Shown here: positions 1-8,110 of the stretch, piece after piece
How the letters are laid out: the number at the start of each line of letters is the position of its first letter
How positions within the stretch are numbered: position 1 is the first letter of the stretch
Assembly (NCBI RefSeq): GCF_017114825.1
Contig: NZ_JADEVO010000003.1
Location: 178,143 to 242,142 of the forward strand
DNA from: Pseudomonas gregormendelii
GTDB taxonomy: Bacteria; Pseudomonadota; Gammaproteobacteria; Pseudomonadales; Pseudomonadaceae
Direction: 5' to 3'
Length of the DNA: 64,000 nt
Notes under the pieces: model-generated
What the model was told of the DNA's origin: nothing
The model's database searches: none
Seen by the model: the letters and a program-made list of their open reading frames with translations, nothing else
Position numbers and translations under genes: made by a program

Positions 1-948
1 CGTGGTGACCACCGAGGTCACGTTCAGTGCCACGTGGCGCAGGGCCTCCAGCCAGTGCAGCTGGGTGGTCCACCAGTACCAGGTGCCGAGCACCAGCCAG
101 GTCACCAGCAACATCCCGAGCAAACCCTGAACCTGCTGATCCTTTATCAAGGCGCGCCGGTTGCCGCGCAGGGTCGCCACGTACAAGGTGAATGGCAGGC
201 TGCCGAGGATCATGATGACGATCGCCACCCAATGCACCGCGGGCTGTGTCCACTTGGCCAGGGACAGGTCGGAGGTCGAGAAGCCCCCGGTGGAAATGGC
301 CGACATCGCATGGTTGATGGCATCGAAGGGGCTCATCCCGGCCCACCAGAAGGCCAGGCTGCCGAGGATGGTGATGCCGACATAGGCTGCAACAATAAGA
401 CGCGCCACCATGTGCGAGCGGGGCATGACTTTTTCGGAGCGGTCCGAGGATTCGGTCTGGAACAGGCGCATGCCACCGATGCGCAGCAACGGCAGGATCG
501 CCACTGCCATGCCGATAAAGCCGATGCCGCCGATCCAGTGCAGCAACGAGCGCCACATCAGGATCCCGGGGGACATCTTGTCCAGGCCGTTGAGCACTGT
601 CGACCCGGTGGCGGTGATGCCGGACATGCTTTCGAAGAATGAGTCGGTGTAGCTGATGTGCTGGGTCAACAGGAACGGCAGCGCGGCGAATATGCACACC
701 ACCAGCCAGCTGCTGACGGTCAGCAGGTACATGTCCCGCGGGCGCAGGTGTATGTGTTCGGGCCGACCGGGGATGACCAGCGCCAGGCCGGCGACGAAGG
801 TGATCATGCTGGCCCAGAGGAACGAAGGCAGGTCGCTGGTGCGGTCGAAAATCACCAGCGTGGCCATGGGCACGACCATGGCGATGGCCAGGGTGATCAG
901 AAAGATGCCGATGATGAAACCAATGATCCGTAAGGTCGGCAACGCCAT
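1..948 (-). CDS. trkH: Trk-type potassium uptake protein TrkH (C terminus cut off by window edge)
   Basis: Potassium-translocating subunit of the Trk system in the inner membrane. Read on the minus strand from ATG at 948, 316 codons run open to base 1, so roughly the last third of a normal ~480-residue TrkH lies outside the window. The N terminus has successive hydrophobic helices. The first P-loop selectivity motif TGSTV is at about residues 114-118, in the context SGITATGSTVLNGLDK. The second P-loop TGGFS is at about 220-224. The HWIGGIGFIGMAVAILP stretch between them is typical of TrkH/TrkG. TrkG is the only close alternative name; Pseudomonas usually carries TrkH. The gene is divergent from the nitroreductase gene. 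Confidence 0.93.
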   Translation of the reverse strand, partial: MALPTLRIIGFIIGIFLITLAIAMVVPMATLVIFDRTSDLPSFLWASMITFVAGLALVIPGRPEHIHLRPRDMYLLTVSSWLVVCIFAALPFLLTQHISYTDSFFESMSGITATGSTVLNGLDKMSPGILMWRSLLHWIGGIGFIGMAVAILPLLRIGGMRLFQTESSDRSEKVMPRSHMVARLIVAAYVGITILGSLAFWWAGMSPFDAINHAMSAISTGGFSTSDLSLAKWTQPAVHWVAIVIMILGSLPFTLYVATLRGNRRALIKDQQVQGLLGMLLVTWLVLGTWYWWTTQLHWLEALRHVALNVTSVVTT

Positions 949-1069
949 GAAGTCCGCTCGGGCTGAATAGGGAAGGGCGCCATTCTACCTGCGGGGCAGG
1001 GCATGTAAACCGGCATCCCTGCGGCAGTTACCGCTAGAATAGCCAAACATTTTTCATTGGAGGTGGCCG

Positions 1070-1636
1070 ATGCAGGCTCTCGACGCTTTGCTCAACCGTG
1101 TTTCCGTTCCCCGACTGCTCGACCCGGCACCGACCGCCGAGCAGCGTGAGGCCCTGTTCGCCGCAGCCATGCGCGCACCGGACCACGGTCATTTGCAGCC
1201 TTGGCGGTTTCTGACCATCGAGGGTGCTGCACGGGAGCAGATGGGCGAGCTGCTGGCTGAAGCGGCGAAGCTGCAGGACGGCGAAGTGTCTGAAGCCGCG
1301 GTGGACAAGGCGCGCAACGGGCCGCTGCGGGCACCGCTGGTGGTCGTGGTGATCGCGCGATTGCAGGAACACGTGAAGTATCCGAAATCCGAGCAGCTGC
1401 TGGCTGCGGGTTGCGCGGCCCATGGCATCCTGTTGGCCGCTTATGCCCAGGGGATTGGCGCGGTGTGGCGCACTGGCGACCTGGCGTATTCGCCCCACGT
1501 GGCCAAGGGCTTGGGTTTGGCGGAGGGGGAGGAAGTCATTGCGTTTCTCTACCTGGGCACGCCGCAGAAAGAACCGCGGGTGGCGGAGAAAGTGAACCTT
1601 GATGAGTTCGTCAGCGCCTGGCCGGGCAAGCGCTGA
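1070..1636 (+). CDS. NAD(P)H nitroreductase, YdjA family
   Basis: A 188-residue single-domain flavoprotein of the nitroreductase fold. The N-terminal pattern (LLNRVSVPRLLDPAPT, then AAMRAPDHGHLQPWRF) closely follows Escherichia coli YdjA, a small FMN enzyme of about 183 residues. Such proteins bind FMN as dimers and reduce nitro or quinone-like substrates; the natural substrate is unknown. The later AAGCAAHGILLAAYAQGIGAVWRTG segment is the conserved flavin-binding helix region. The ATG at 1070 is preceded by GGAGG about six bases upstream. It stands alone between divergent trkH and convergent cpxA. Confidence 0.88.
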   Translation: MQALDALLNRVSVPRLLDPAPTAEQREALFAAAMRAPDHGHLQPWRFLTIEGAAREQMGELLAEAAKLQDGEVSEAAVDKARNGPLRAPLVVVVIARLQEHVKYPKSEQLLAAGCAAHGILLAAYAQGIGAVWRTGDLAYSPHVAKGLGLAEGEEVIAFLYLGTPQKEPRVAEKVNLDEFVSAWPGKR

Positions 1637-1644
1637 ACATCGAC

Positions 1645-1714
1645 AGATCGCAGCCCCGTTTCAAAGACGGCGCGTTCTGTAGGAGCTGTCGAGTGAAACG
1701 AGGCTGCGATCTTT
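1645..1714. repeat. REPIN-like inverted repeat (GTAGGAGCTG family)
   Basis: The left arm GATCGCAGCCCCGTTTC is complemented by GAAACGAGGCTGCGATC on the right, around a GTAGGAGCTGTCGAG core. The same sequence family recurs at 9154, 15577, 20005 and 48850. It sits between the convergent nitroreductase and cpxA genes, a typical extragenic position. Confidence 0.85.
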
Positions 1715-1732
1715 CCGACAACACCGCTATCG

Positions 1733-3073
1733 CTACGGCTGGACCACGGCCCCTGGCACCAACGGCAACTCGAGACTGGCAATGAACCCGCCTTGCGGAT
1801 GATTGCTTAGCATCAGACTCCCGCCATGCCGCTCCGCCGCTCGGCGCGCAATCGCCAGACCCAGGCCATGCCCTGCGGCAGTCTGTCCCGGCGCCCGATA
1901 AAACGGCTCTCCCAGCTGACTCAGATGCACGGCCTCCACGCCGGGGCCGTGATCGCGCACGCTGATCACTATCCGCTCGCCCTGCCGGGTCGCCCGCATT
2001 TCTATCGATTGCCCGGGCGGATTGAACCGTTGGGCGTTGCGCAGCAGATTATCCACCGCACGTTCAATCATCGTTGGCCAGCCCTTGAGGCTGAGCGCCG
2101 AGTCGGCCTCCAGGTTTACGGGCTGTTCCGGCGAGCTCAGCTGGGCATCTTTTTGCAGGGTTTGCAGCAGCGCATGCAGATCAACGTCTTCGGCGCTGGC
2201 ATTGTCGGCATCGACCCGCGCCAGGACCAGGATTTCGCTGATCAGCGCCTCCAGACGGTCGCACTCGCGGGTCAGGCGAGGCCAGAGCTTCTGCCGTTCT
2301 TCCGGGTTGGCCCGCTCGGCCAGCGCTAGGGCGATACGCAGTCGGGCGAGGGGCGAGCGCAGTTCGTGGGATACATCGCGCAGCAATTGCCGCTGGCTGC
2401 CGATCAGGCTTTGCAGACGCGCGCCCATGCGGTTGAAATCATTGGCCAGTACGCCGAATTCGTCGCGGCGATTGGCCAGTTTGACCAGGCTGTTCTGTTG
2501 GTAGGTGGTTTGCCCCAGGTCATGCACGGCGCCGCGTAAGCGGCTGAGCGGGCGGGTGATCGACAGGGTCACGAACAGGCTGAACAGGGTGAGTACCACC
2601 AGCGCGATGCCTAGCGCACTCAAGGGCCACAGCAGGCTTTCGCGGTGCCAGGAGTCGAGTTCCGGGTGCGGGATGCGGTAGATCAGCAAGTAGGTGTTGC
2701 CGGTTTTTTCGCTGGTGTACTCGTCGGTCAGGCGCCGCCAGGGCAGGCGTCGATCACCGTCGTTCTGGCGTGCTTCGAACGCTGCGGCGCGACGCGGGAA
2801 AGTGCCGCGAACCACCGGATCGCCGCTCTCGTTAAGCACCTGGACGTCGATATGGTATTGGCGTTTGCGCTGTTCAAGGATGTCTTGCGCGGCTTCTTCG
2901 CCCTGGGCTTCGAAGGTTTGCGTCCACTGTTCGGCCAGGGTGTTGAGGCCCGGGTGGCGGCTGAGGATCCATGCGTCCTGGTTGAGCATGTGCCCCAGCA
3001 GTATGGAAAGCCCTGCAACCAGAGCGATGGCTAGCCAGAAGCTTGCCAGGATACGCCAGAACAGTGAACGCAC
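1733..3073 (-). CDS. cpxA: CpxA-like sensor histidine kinase (CpxS in Pseudomonas)
   Basis: Inner-membrane kinase of 446 residues for envelope stress. There is an N-terminal membrane segment at about residues 8-28, a periplasmic domain of about 115 residues, and a second membrane segment at about 150-172. HAMP follows at about 173-225, and the dimerisation domain has the phospho-acceptor His in VSHELRSPLARL (about H236). The ATPase domain shows the N box DNLLRNAQRF, DHGPGV and GHGLGLAI. In P. aeruginosa the same neighbourhood carries CpxR, a Spy-like protein and CpxS. It is the last of three co-directional genes (cpxR, spy-like, cpxA), but 172 bases including a REPIN separate it from the spy-like gene, so co-transcription is uncertain. 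Confidence 0.87.
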   Translation of the reverse strand: MRSLFWRILASFWLAIALVAGLSILLGHMLNQDAWILSRHPGLNTLAEQWTQTFEAQGEEAAQDILEQRKRQYHIDVQVLNESGDPVVRGTFPRRAAAFEARQNDGDRRLPWRRLTDEYTSEKTGNTYLLIYRIPHPELDSWHRESLLWPLSALGIALVVLTLFSLFVTLSITRPLSRLRGAVHDLGQTTYQQNSLVKLANRRDEFGVLANDFNRMGARLQSLIGSQRQLLRDVSHELRSPLARLRIALALAERANPEERQKLWPRLTRECDRLEALISEILVLARVDADNASAEDVDLHALLQTLQKDAQLSSPEQPVNLEADSALSLKGWPTMIERAVDNLLRNAQRFNPPGQSIEMRATRQGERIVISVRDHGPGVEAVHLSQLGEPFYRAPGQTAAGHGLGLAIARRAAERHGGSLMLSNHPQGGFIASLELPLVPGAVVQP

Positions 3074-3104
3074 AGAAAGTCCTCAGCAGACACGAATTAA
3101 CACT

Positions 3105-3202
3105 GTAGGAGCGAGCTTGCTCGCGAAAAACGCAGGTACGACGTGGGCTGTCTGATATCCCGCGTTTTCGTTGACGATTTTCGCGAGCAAGCTCGCTCCT
3201 AC
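3105..3202. repeat. REPIN (GTAGGAGCGAGCTTGCTCGCGA family)
   Basis: Two complete, oppositely oriented copies of GTAGGAGCGAGCTTGCTCGC are separated by about 50 bases, and the flanks (AACGC...GCGTT) also pair. This is a classic two-REP REPIN. It lies between the spy-like gene and cpxA and could fold in the transcript. Confidence 0.92.
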
Positions 3203-3245
3203 AAAAAACAGGACCCAACGGGCCGTTGGGTCTGTGGTCAGCGTA

Positions 3246-3695
3246 TTATTGCGCTTTTTGCGGTTGCTGCGCTTTCCACGCCTTGAACTCGGCCCATTCG
3301 GCGCGACGTTCAGCTTTTTTCTTCTGCATCTCGTCGAATTGCTTCTGCTGATCCGGTTTCAGCAGGGCGCGGACGTCCGCTTCGGCCTTCTTGTGGTTGG
3401 CGGCCATTTCATCTTTCATGGCTTTCTGGTCGGCCGGGGAGAGTTTCTCCAGGTACTTGTCGACCACTTGCTTACGCTCGTGCATCTGCTCGCCCATGAT
3501 CTTGCGGATCTGCTCGCGCTGTTCGCGGCTCAGGTCAAGTTGGCCGTAGGGGCCTTTGCCGTGCATGCCGTGCATCTGACCGCCGTGGCGCGGGCCATCC
3601 ATCGGACCACCCATCGGGCCGGCGCCTTCAGGCATCGCCATGGCAACGGTCGGCAGGGCGGTGGCGAACATCAGAGCGATAAGAGTCTTGCGCAT
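3246..3695 (-). CDS. Spy/CpxP-family periplasmic LTXXQ protein
   Basis: Small periplasmic protein of the Spy/CpxP family (149 residues). Family members act as ATP-independent chaperones or as inhibitors of CpxA. The ATG at 3695 has AAGGAG seven bases upstream and begins a clear signal peptide (MRKTLIALMFATALPTVAMA, cleaved after AMA). A Gly/Met/His-rich segment follows (GPMGGPMDGPRHGGQMHGMH), possibly metal-binding. Two LTXXQ-like helical repeats then appear: LDLSREQREQIRKIM, and further on LLKPDQQKQFDEMQ. The C terminus is highly charged and helical. Its place between cpxR and cpxA supports a CpxP-like role. Spy versus CpxP cannot be separated from sequence alone. Confidence 0.87.
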   Translation of the reverse strand: MRKTLIALMFATALPTVAMAMPEGAGPMGGPMDGPRHGGQMHGMHGKGPYGQLDLSREQREQIRKIMGEQMHERKQVVDKYLEKLSPADQKAMKDEMAANHKKAEADVRALLKPDQQKQFDEMQKKKAERRAEWAEFKAWKAQQPQKAQ

Positions 3696-3777
3696 GGTGA
3701 ATCTCCTTGTCTCGTTCCCGGTACGTTCCGGATGAGTACAGATTATCGAGACCAAGGTAAGCGGCGGTCAGTGGAGC

Positions 3778-3793
3778 GTAAAGCCTGTGTAAA
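3778..3793 (+). promoter_or_regulatory. Candidate CpxR box
   Basis: GTAAA-N6-GTAAA, two direct half-sites 11 bp apart, lies 83 bases upstream of the spy-like start, in the gap after cpxR. The known E. coli CpxR box is GTAAA-N5-GTAAA. The spacing is one base longer and no promoter was confirmed, so this is an inference. Confidence 0.5.
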
Positions 3794-3920
3794 GAGCATT
3801 TTTGCCCGGCCTGACAAACCAGTTAGCCACCTGATCTCCAGGACTCATGATCTACCGCCCCGCCCCCGAGCCTCCGGCAGCTCCTACCGAGAGCGCGATT
3901 TATGTCGATCGTAGGGGGCT

Positions 3921-4598
3921 TCAGAGACTGTAATAGTACCCACGGCTGCGCAACGCAATGATGCGCGGGCGGCCGTCGGGGTGGGGGCCGATCTTTTTGC
4001 GCAGGTTGCTCACGTGCATGTCCAGGCTTCGATCGTACAGGGTCAGTTTGCGGCCCAGGGCGATCTGCGCCAGTTCCTGTTTATCCAGCGGCTCGCCCGG
4101 TTGCTTGAGCAGCGCTTCGAGCAGGCGGCTTTCGGAAACCGTGAGGGTGAACTCCTGTTCGTCGATGCTGACCACGCCTCGCGCCGGGCTGAAGCACAGG
4201 TCGCCCAGTTCCACCTGGCTGGACACCGCCGCCGGATGACTGCGCCGTAGCACCGCGCGCAGGCGGGCGGTCAGTTCCCGCGGGTCGCAGGGTTTGGCCA
4301 GGTAGTCGTCGGCACCCAGTTCCAGCCCAAGAATCCGGTCCAGGGGTTCGCCACGGGCCGAGAGCATCAATACCGGCAGGTCCGGATGATCGCTGCGCAA
4401 CTGCTTGAGCAACTCCAGCCCGCTGCCGTCCGGCAACATGACGTCCAGCACCACCGCTGCGGGAGAAATTTCGGTCAGGGCCCGGCGGGCACTCTGGCCA
4501 TCGTGGCAGGCACGGACCTGAAAGCCTTCCTGGCCCAGCCAACTGCACAGGAGCTCACACAGCTCCTGGTCATCATCAATTAATAACAGCTCGCTCAT
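3921..4598 (-). CDS. cpxR: CpxR-like OmpR-family response regulator
   Basis: DNA-binding response regulator of 225 residues. The receiver has the acidic cluster DDD at 8-10, phospho-acceptor D52 in VVLDVMLPDGSG, and K102 in DDYLAKP. The C-terminal winged helix of the OmpR type shows LTVSESRLLEALL, then SLDMHVSNLRKKIG and the wing RSRGYYY. It is the first gene of the minus-strand trio with the spy-like gene and cpxA. The putative cognate site is in the downstream gap rather than in front of cpxR. Identification as CpxR rather than another OmpR-type regulator rests mainly on the neighbours. Confidence 0.88.
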   Translation of the reverse strand: MSELLLIDDDQELCELLCSWLGQEGFQVRACHDGQSARRALTEISPAAVVLDVMLPDGSGLELLKQLRSDHPDLPVLMLSARGEPLDRILGLELGADDYLAKPCDPRELTARLRAVLRRSHPAAVSSQVELGDLCFSPARGVVSIDEQEFTLTVSESRLLEALLKQPGEPLDKQELAQIALGRKLTLYDRSLDMHVSNLRKKIGPHPDGRPRIIALRSRGYYYSL

Positions 4599-4788
4599 GA
4601 ATCACTCAATTTAGCCATTGCCGAGGTTTTTCGACTTGCCCCGATGGCGAAGATACCGCACAGCAGGGCCAACCGCGCAACTCCCGCCTGATTCCAATCG
4701 GTTATTGGGCAGGTTGTCGGCAGGTAAACGGGAAGGATGAGCGATTGAGAACACGATGAACCCGGGAAGGTTCATCGTGGGGGACAAA

Positions 4789-5088
4789 CTAAGGCAGGAC
4801 TTGCTTGAACGGCTTGACCGAAACGTTGGCGTACACGCCCGCGGCGATGTAGGGGTCGGCGTCGGCCCAGGCCTGGGCGGCATTCAGGGAGTCGAACTCG
4901 GCGACGATCAGGCTGCCGGTGAACCCTGCAGCGCCCGGATCATTGCTGTCGACCGCCGGGTGCGGCCCGGCCAGTACGATTCGGCCTTCGCCCTTGAGCT
5001 GTTGCAGGCGCTCAAGGTGGGCAGGCCGCGCGGCCAGGCGAGCTTCCAGGGAGTTGGCGACGTCTGTGGCAATGATTGCGTAAAGCAT
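4789..5088 (-). CDS. yciI: YciI family protein
   Basis: A 99-residue member of the YciI/muconolactone-isomerase-like fold (dimeric alpha-beta barrel). It shows the family pattern [10 protein letters not shown] at the start, a conserved His in [11 protein letters not shown] (H24), and [20 protein letters not shown], followed by [17 protein letters not shown] His-Asp pair is proposed as the active site in the family, but no physiological reaction is established. It ends the yciB-yciI unit: one base separates the stop of yciB from its start on the minus strand, so the two are probably co-transcribed. Confidence 0.88.
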   Translation of the reverse strand: MLYAIIATDVANSLEARLAARPAHLERLQQLKGEGRIVLAGPHPAVDSNDPGAAGFTGSLIVAEFDSLNAAQAWADADPYIAAGVYANVSVKPFKQVLP

Positions 5089-5089
5089 G

Positions 5090-5686
5090 TCAGTCCTCGG
5101 TTTTTGGCGTTGTGGTATCGGTGTCGTGCAGGTGGCGCGACAGGTAGATCCCCTGTGCGACCAGGAACAACAATGTCATGCCCAGGCTGCCGAAAACCTT
5201 GAAGTCGACCCAGTAGCTCTGGAACGTGAACGCGACAAACAGGTTGGCGGCTCCGCAGAACAGGAAAAAGCCGATCCATGCGATGTTCAGGCGAGTCCAG
5301 ACCGGGTCTGGCAGGGTCAATGCATGGCCCATGATGCGCTTGATCAGCAGGCGGTCGCCGATGAAATGACTGCCGATGAACGCCAGGGCGAACAACCAGT
5401 TGACCACCGGTGCCTTCCATTTCAGGAAGGTTTCGCTATGAAACGCCAGGGTCATGCCGCCGAACACCAGGCAGGCGATAAGGGTCAGCCACTGGCTCTT
5501 CTCCAGCTTGCGCTGGCTGATGAACAGGGCGCCGTAGACCACCAGGGAGCTGATGATCAGCATCGCGGTGGCGCTGTAGATACCGCCTACAGTCAACTCA
5601 TGGCCGGCGATGTCGACGACCCGTGGATCAAGTTTGTAGACGATGAAAAACAGGAGAAGCGGGATGAAATCGATGAATTGTTTCAC
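5090..5686 (-). CDS. yciB: Inner membrane septation-like protein YciB
   Basis: Intracellular septation protein A / YciB family, 198 residues with several membrane helices ([87 protein letters not shown]). The start is taken as GTG at 5686, giving the family N terminus [14 protein letters not shown]; the open frame extends upstream to 6058 but overlaps the divergent PHP gene. The Shine-Dalgarno in front of this GTG is weak. Family members affect envelope synthesis and cell length, with no known catalysis. Confidence 0.9.
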   Translation of the reverse strand: MKQFIDFIPLLLFFIVYKLDPRVVDIAGHELTVGGIYSATAMLIISSLVVYGALFISQRKLEKSQWLTLIACLVFGGMTLAFHSETFLKWKAPVVNWLFALAFIGSHFIGDRLLIKRIMGHALTLPDPVWTRLNIAWIGFFLFCGAANLFVAFTFQSYWVDFKVFGSLGMTLLFLVAQGIYLSRHLHDTDTTTPKTED

Positions 5687-5773
5687 AGTGGCAGCCAGAA
5701 GCAGGATGTGGCGGCATAATAACAAACATATGGGCGCGCGATAGCGCCAGCTGATTTGAGGTAACACTTCCCC

Positions 5774-6637
5774 GTGAATGTTGATCTGCACTGCCATAGC
5801 ACGGCTTCCGATGGCGCCCTGGCGCCGGCGATTCTGGTTGCGCGTGCGTTCGAGAAAGGCGTGCGAGTCCTGGCCTTGACCGATCACGACACCCTTGAAG
5901 GGCTGGATGAAGCCCGCACGGCCGCCACGGCGCTGGGCATGCAGTTGGTCAATGGCGTCGAATTGTCCTGCACCTGGGGCGGCGCGACCATTCATGTGCT
6001 GGGTTACGGGTTTGATGTAAATGCGCCATCGCTGGTCGAAGCTATCGCCCGGTTGCACGATGGCCGCTGGTTACGGTCCGAGGAAATAAGCCGCAAGCTG
6101 GCGCTCAAGGGCATGCCGGGCGCGCTCGAAGGCGCACGGGCCATCCAGCAGGAGTTGGGCGACAGTGGCAACGCGCCGGCCCGTCCGCATTTTGCCGACT
6201 GGATGGTGAGCGAAGGTTTCGTCAAGGATCGCGCCGAGGCGTTCCGCAAATGGCTGGGTGCCGGCAAGTTGGGGGACGTCAAGCAGCATTGGCCGACCCT
6301 GGAAAAAACGGTCGAAACCCTGCGCGCGGCGAAAGCCTGGGTCAGCCTCGCGCACCCATGGCACTACGATTTCACTCGCAGCAAGCGTCGTCGGCTGATT
6401 TCTGACTATATTCAAGCAGGCGGCCACGCCATAGAAGTGGTCAATGGCCATCAGCCCGCCGAACAGGTCGGCAGCCTGGCGATTCTTGCTCGTGAGTTCG
6501 GTCTGCTGGTCAGCGCCGGCAGTGATTTCCATGGCCCTGGAGGCTGGTCCGAGATCGGCGAATATCGCCCGCTTCCGGAGGATCTGCCGCCACTTTGGTC
6601 TCGATTCAAACATGACCCAATTATTGCCGCCGTCTGA
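5774..6637 (+). CDS. rnm: PHP-domain 5'-3' exonuclease (RNase AM / YciV family)
   Basis: PHP-superfamily metal phosphoesterase, 287 residues. E. coli YciV (RNase AM) trims RNA 5' ends and hydrolyses 3',5'-nucleotide bisphosphates. Metal ligands are visible: DLHCHS (H6, H8), LALTDHDT (D37, H38, D39), E63 in NGVELSC, AHPWHY, and GSDFHGPG near the C terminus. The start is GTG at 5774 after GAGGTAA; an ATG four bases on is out of frame. It is divergent from yciB and leads the yciO-scpA-scpB run, the same rnm-yciO pairing found in E. coli. Confidence 0.9.
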   Translation: MNVDLHCHSTASDGALAPAILVARAFEKGVRVLALTDHDTLEGLDEARTAATALGMQLVNGVELSCTWGGATIHVLGYGFDVNAPSLVEAIARLHDGRWLRSEEISRKLALKGMPGALEGARAIQQELGDSGNAPARPHFADWMVSEGFVKDRAEAFRKWLGAGKLGDVKQHWPTLEKTVETLRAAKAWVSLAHPWHYDFTRSKRRRLISDYIQAGGHAIEVVNGHQPAEQVGSLAILAREFGLLVSAGSDFHGPGGWSEIGEYRPLPEDLPPLWSRFKHDPIIAAV

Positions 6638-6650
6638 ACAGGTAGAGAAT

Positions 6651-7280
6651 GTGAGTCAATTTTTCCAGATTCATCCGGAAAACCCGCAAGCGCGCCTGAT
6701 CAAACAGGCGGTCGAGATCATCCGCAAAGGCGGGGTGGTGATTTACCCCACGGACTCGTCCTATGCGATTGGTTGCCAGATTGGCGACAAGAATGCGGTT
6801 GAGCGTGTGCGTCGCTTGCGTCAATTGGATGAAAAGCACAATTTTGCGCTGATTTGTAGCGATCTTTCGCAATTGGGCCTGTTCGCCAAGATTGATACCG
6901 GTACGTTTCGCCTGCTGAAGGCCCATCTTCCGGGCCCCTACACCTTCATTCTCAACGCGACACGGGAAGTCCCGCGGCTGTTGCTGCACCCGAAAAAGCG
7001 CACCATCGGCCTGCGTGTGCCGAGTCATCCGATTGCCCTGGCCTTGCTCGCAGAGCTGGGCGAGCCGCTGATGAGCGTGACGCTGATCATGCCGGGTGAC
7101 ACCGATCCCTTGACCGACCCGTACGAAATGCGCCAGCTGCTCGAGCATCAGGTCGACCTGATCATCGACGGCGGCGTCGGCGGGATCAAGGCCTCCACCG
7201 TGATCAGTCTTGCCGATGGCGAGCCGGAAGTGATCCGCGTCGGCTGCGGCGACCCTGCGCCGTTCATGGCCGAAGCCTAG
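6651..7280 (+). CDS. yciO: YciO/YrdC/Sua5 family protein
   Basis: A 209-residue YciO-type protein of the Sua5/YrdC superfamily, whose characterised members make threonylcarbamoyl-AMP for tRNA t6A. YciO itself has an uncertain role. The frame starts at GTG 6651 with MSQFFQIHPENPQARLI, matching YciO length. Characteristic segments are GGVVIYPTDSSYAIGC (nucleotide-binding start), HLPGPYTFIL, KRTIGLRVPSHPIA and DLIIDGG. It begins 13 bases after rnm and its stop abuts the scpA ATG. Confidence 0.9.
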   Translation: MSQFFQIHPENPQARLIKQAVEIIRKGGVVIYPTDSSYAIGCQIGDKNAVERVRRLRQLDEKHNFALICSDLSQLGLFAKIDTGTFRLLKAHLPGPYTFILNATREVPRLLLHPKKRTIGLRVPSHPIALALLAELGEPLMSVTLIMPGDTDPLTDPYEMRQLLEHQVDLIIDGGVGGIKASTVISLADGEPEVIRVGCGDPAPFMAEA

Positions 7281-8099
7281 ATGTCGGCAGTAGAGCCCGT
7301 CGACACTCAGGCCGGCGCCCAACAGGAGCTGCCTTTCGCCATGGTCTATGGCCAGGCGGTAATGGAAATGCCGCTGGACCTGTACATTCCGCCGGATGCT
7401 CTCGAGGTCTTTCTGGAAGCCTTCGAAGGCCCCCTCGATTTGCTGCTGTACCTGATCCGCAAACAGAACATCAACATTCTCGACATTCCGGTCGCGGAAA
7501 TTACCCGCCAGTACATGGGCTATGTCGAGTTGATGCAGTCGGTGCGCCTGGAGCTGGCGGCCGAATACCTGGTGATGGCCGCGATGCTGGCCGAGATCAA
7601 GTCGCGGATGCTGTTGCCTCGGGCGGAGTCGATCGAGGCCGAGGAAGACGATCCCCGCGCCGAACTGATCCGGCGCCTGCAGGAGTACGAACGGTTCAAG
7701 GCCGCAGCCGAAGGCATCGATGGCCTGAGCCGGGTTGGCCGTGATGTCGTGGTGCCCAGGCTTGATGCCCCCGAGGCGCGGGCGCGCAAGCTGGTGCCGG
7801 ACGTCAGCCTGGCGGAGTTGCTGATGTCCATGGCCGAGGTGCTGCGCCGGGGCGATATGTTCGAAAGTCACCAGGTCAGTCGCGAAGCCTTGTCCACCCG
7901 CGAGCGCATGAGCGATGTACTGGAAAGGCTCAAGGGCGGCGGGTTCGTGCCCTTCGTCGAGCTGTTCACCGCCGAGGAAGGGCGCCTGGGGGTGGTGGTG
8001 ACCTTTATGGCGATCCTCGAACTGGTCAAGGAATCCCTGGTCGAGCTGGTGCAGAATGAGCCGTTCGCGCCGATCCACGTGCGGGCCCGAGCCGAATAA
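7281..8099 (+). CDS. scpA: Segregation and condensation protein A
   Basis: Kleisin subunit of the ScpAB complex that bridges SMC-type proteins in chromosome compaction. It has 272 residues, with the diagnostic kleisin N terminus FEGPLDLLLYLIRKQNINILDIPVAEITRQY at about residues 49-79 and a C-terminal winged-helix segment (VPFVELFTAEEGRLGVVVTFMAILEL). The first ATG directly follows the yciO stop and an extra ~28 residues precede the conserved core, so the true start could lie a little downstream. scpB follows 11 bases later. Confidence 0.93.
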   Translation: MSAVEPVDTQAGAQQELPFAMVYGQAVMEMPLDLYIPPDALEVFLEAFEGPLDLLLYLIRKQNINILDIPVAEITRQYMGYVELMQSVRLELAAEYLVMAAMLAEIKSRMLLPRAESIEAEEDDPRAELIRRLQEYERFKAAAEGIDGLSRVGRDVVVPRLDAPEARARKLVPDVSLAELLMSMAEVLRRGDMFESHQVSREALSTRERMSDVLERLKGGGFVPFVELFTAEEGRLGVVVTFMAILELVKESLVELVQNEPFAPIHVRARAE

Positions 8100-8110
8100 C
8101 GAGTTGAATC

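Noticed and set aside
34..970. Plus-strand frames over the first kilobase
   Set aside because: They are antisense to the clear trkH coding frame and have no recognisable content.
3246..3755. Long form of the Spy-like protein from 3755
   Set aside because: The first 20 codons precede a good Shine-Dalgarno and a perfect signal peptide that start at 3695.
3865..3910. GGCAGCTCCTACCGAGAG as another REP copy
   Set aside because: Only a fragment of the core is present and no paired arm could be found.
5090..6058. 322-residue form of YciB
   Set aside because: The upstream part overlaps the divergent PHP gene and is not membrane-like; the family start is at the GTG 5686.
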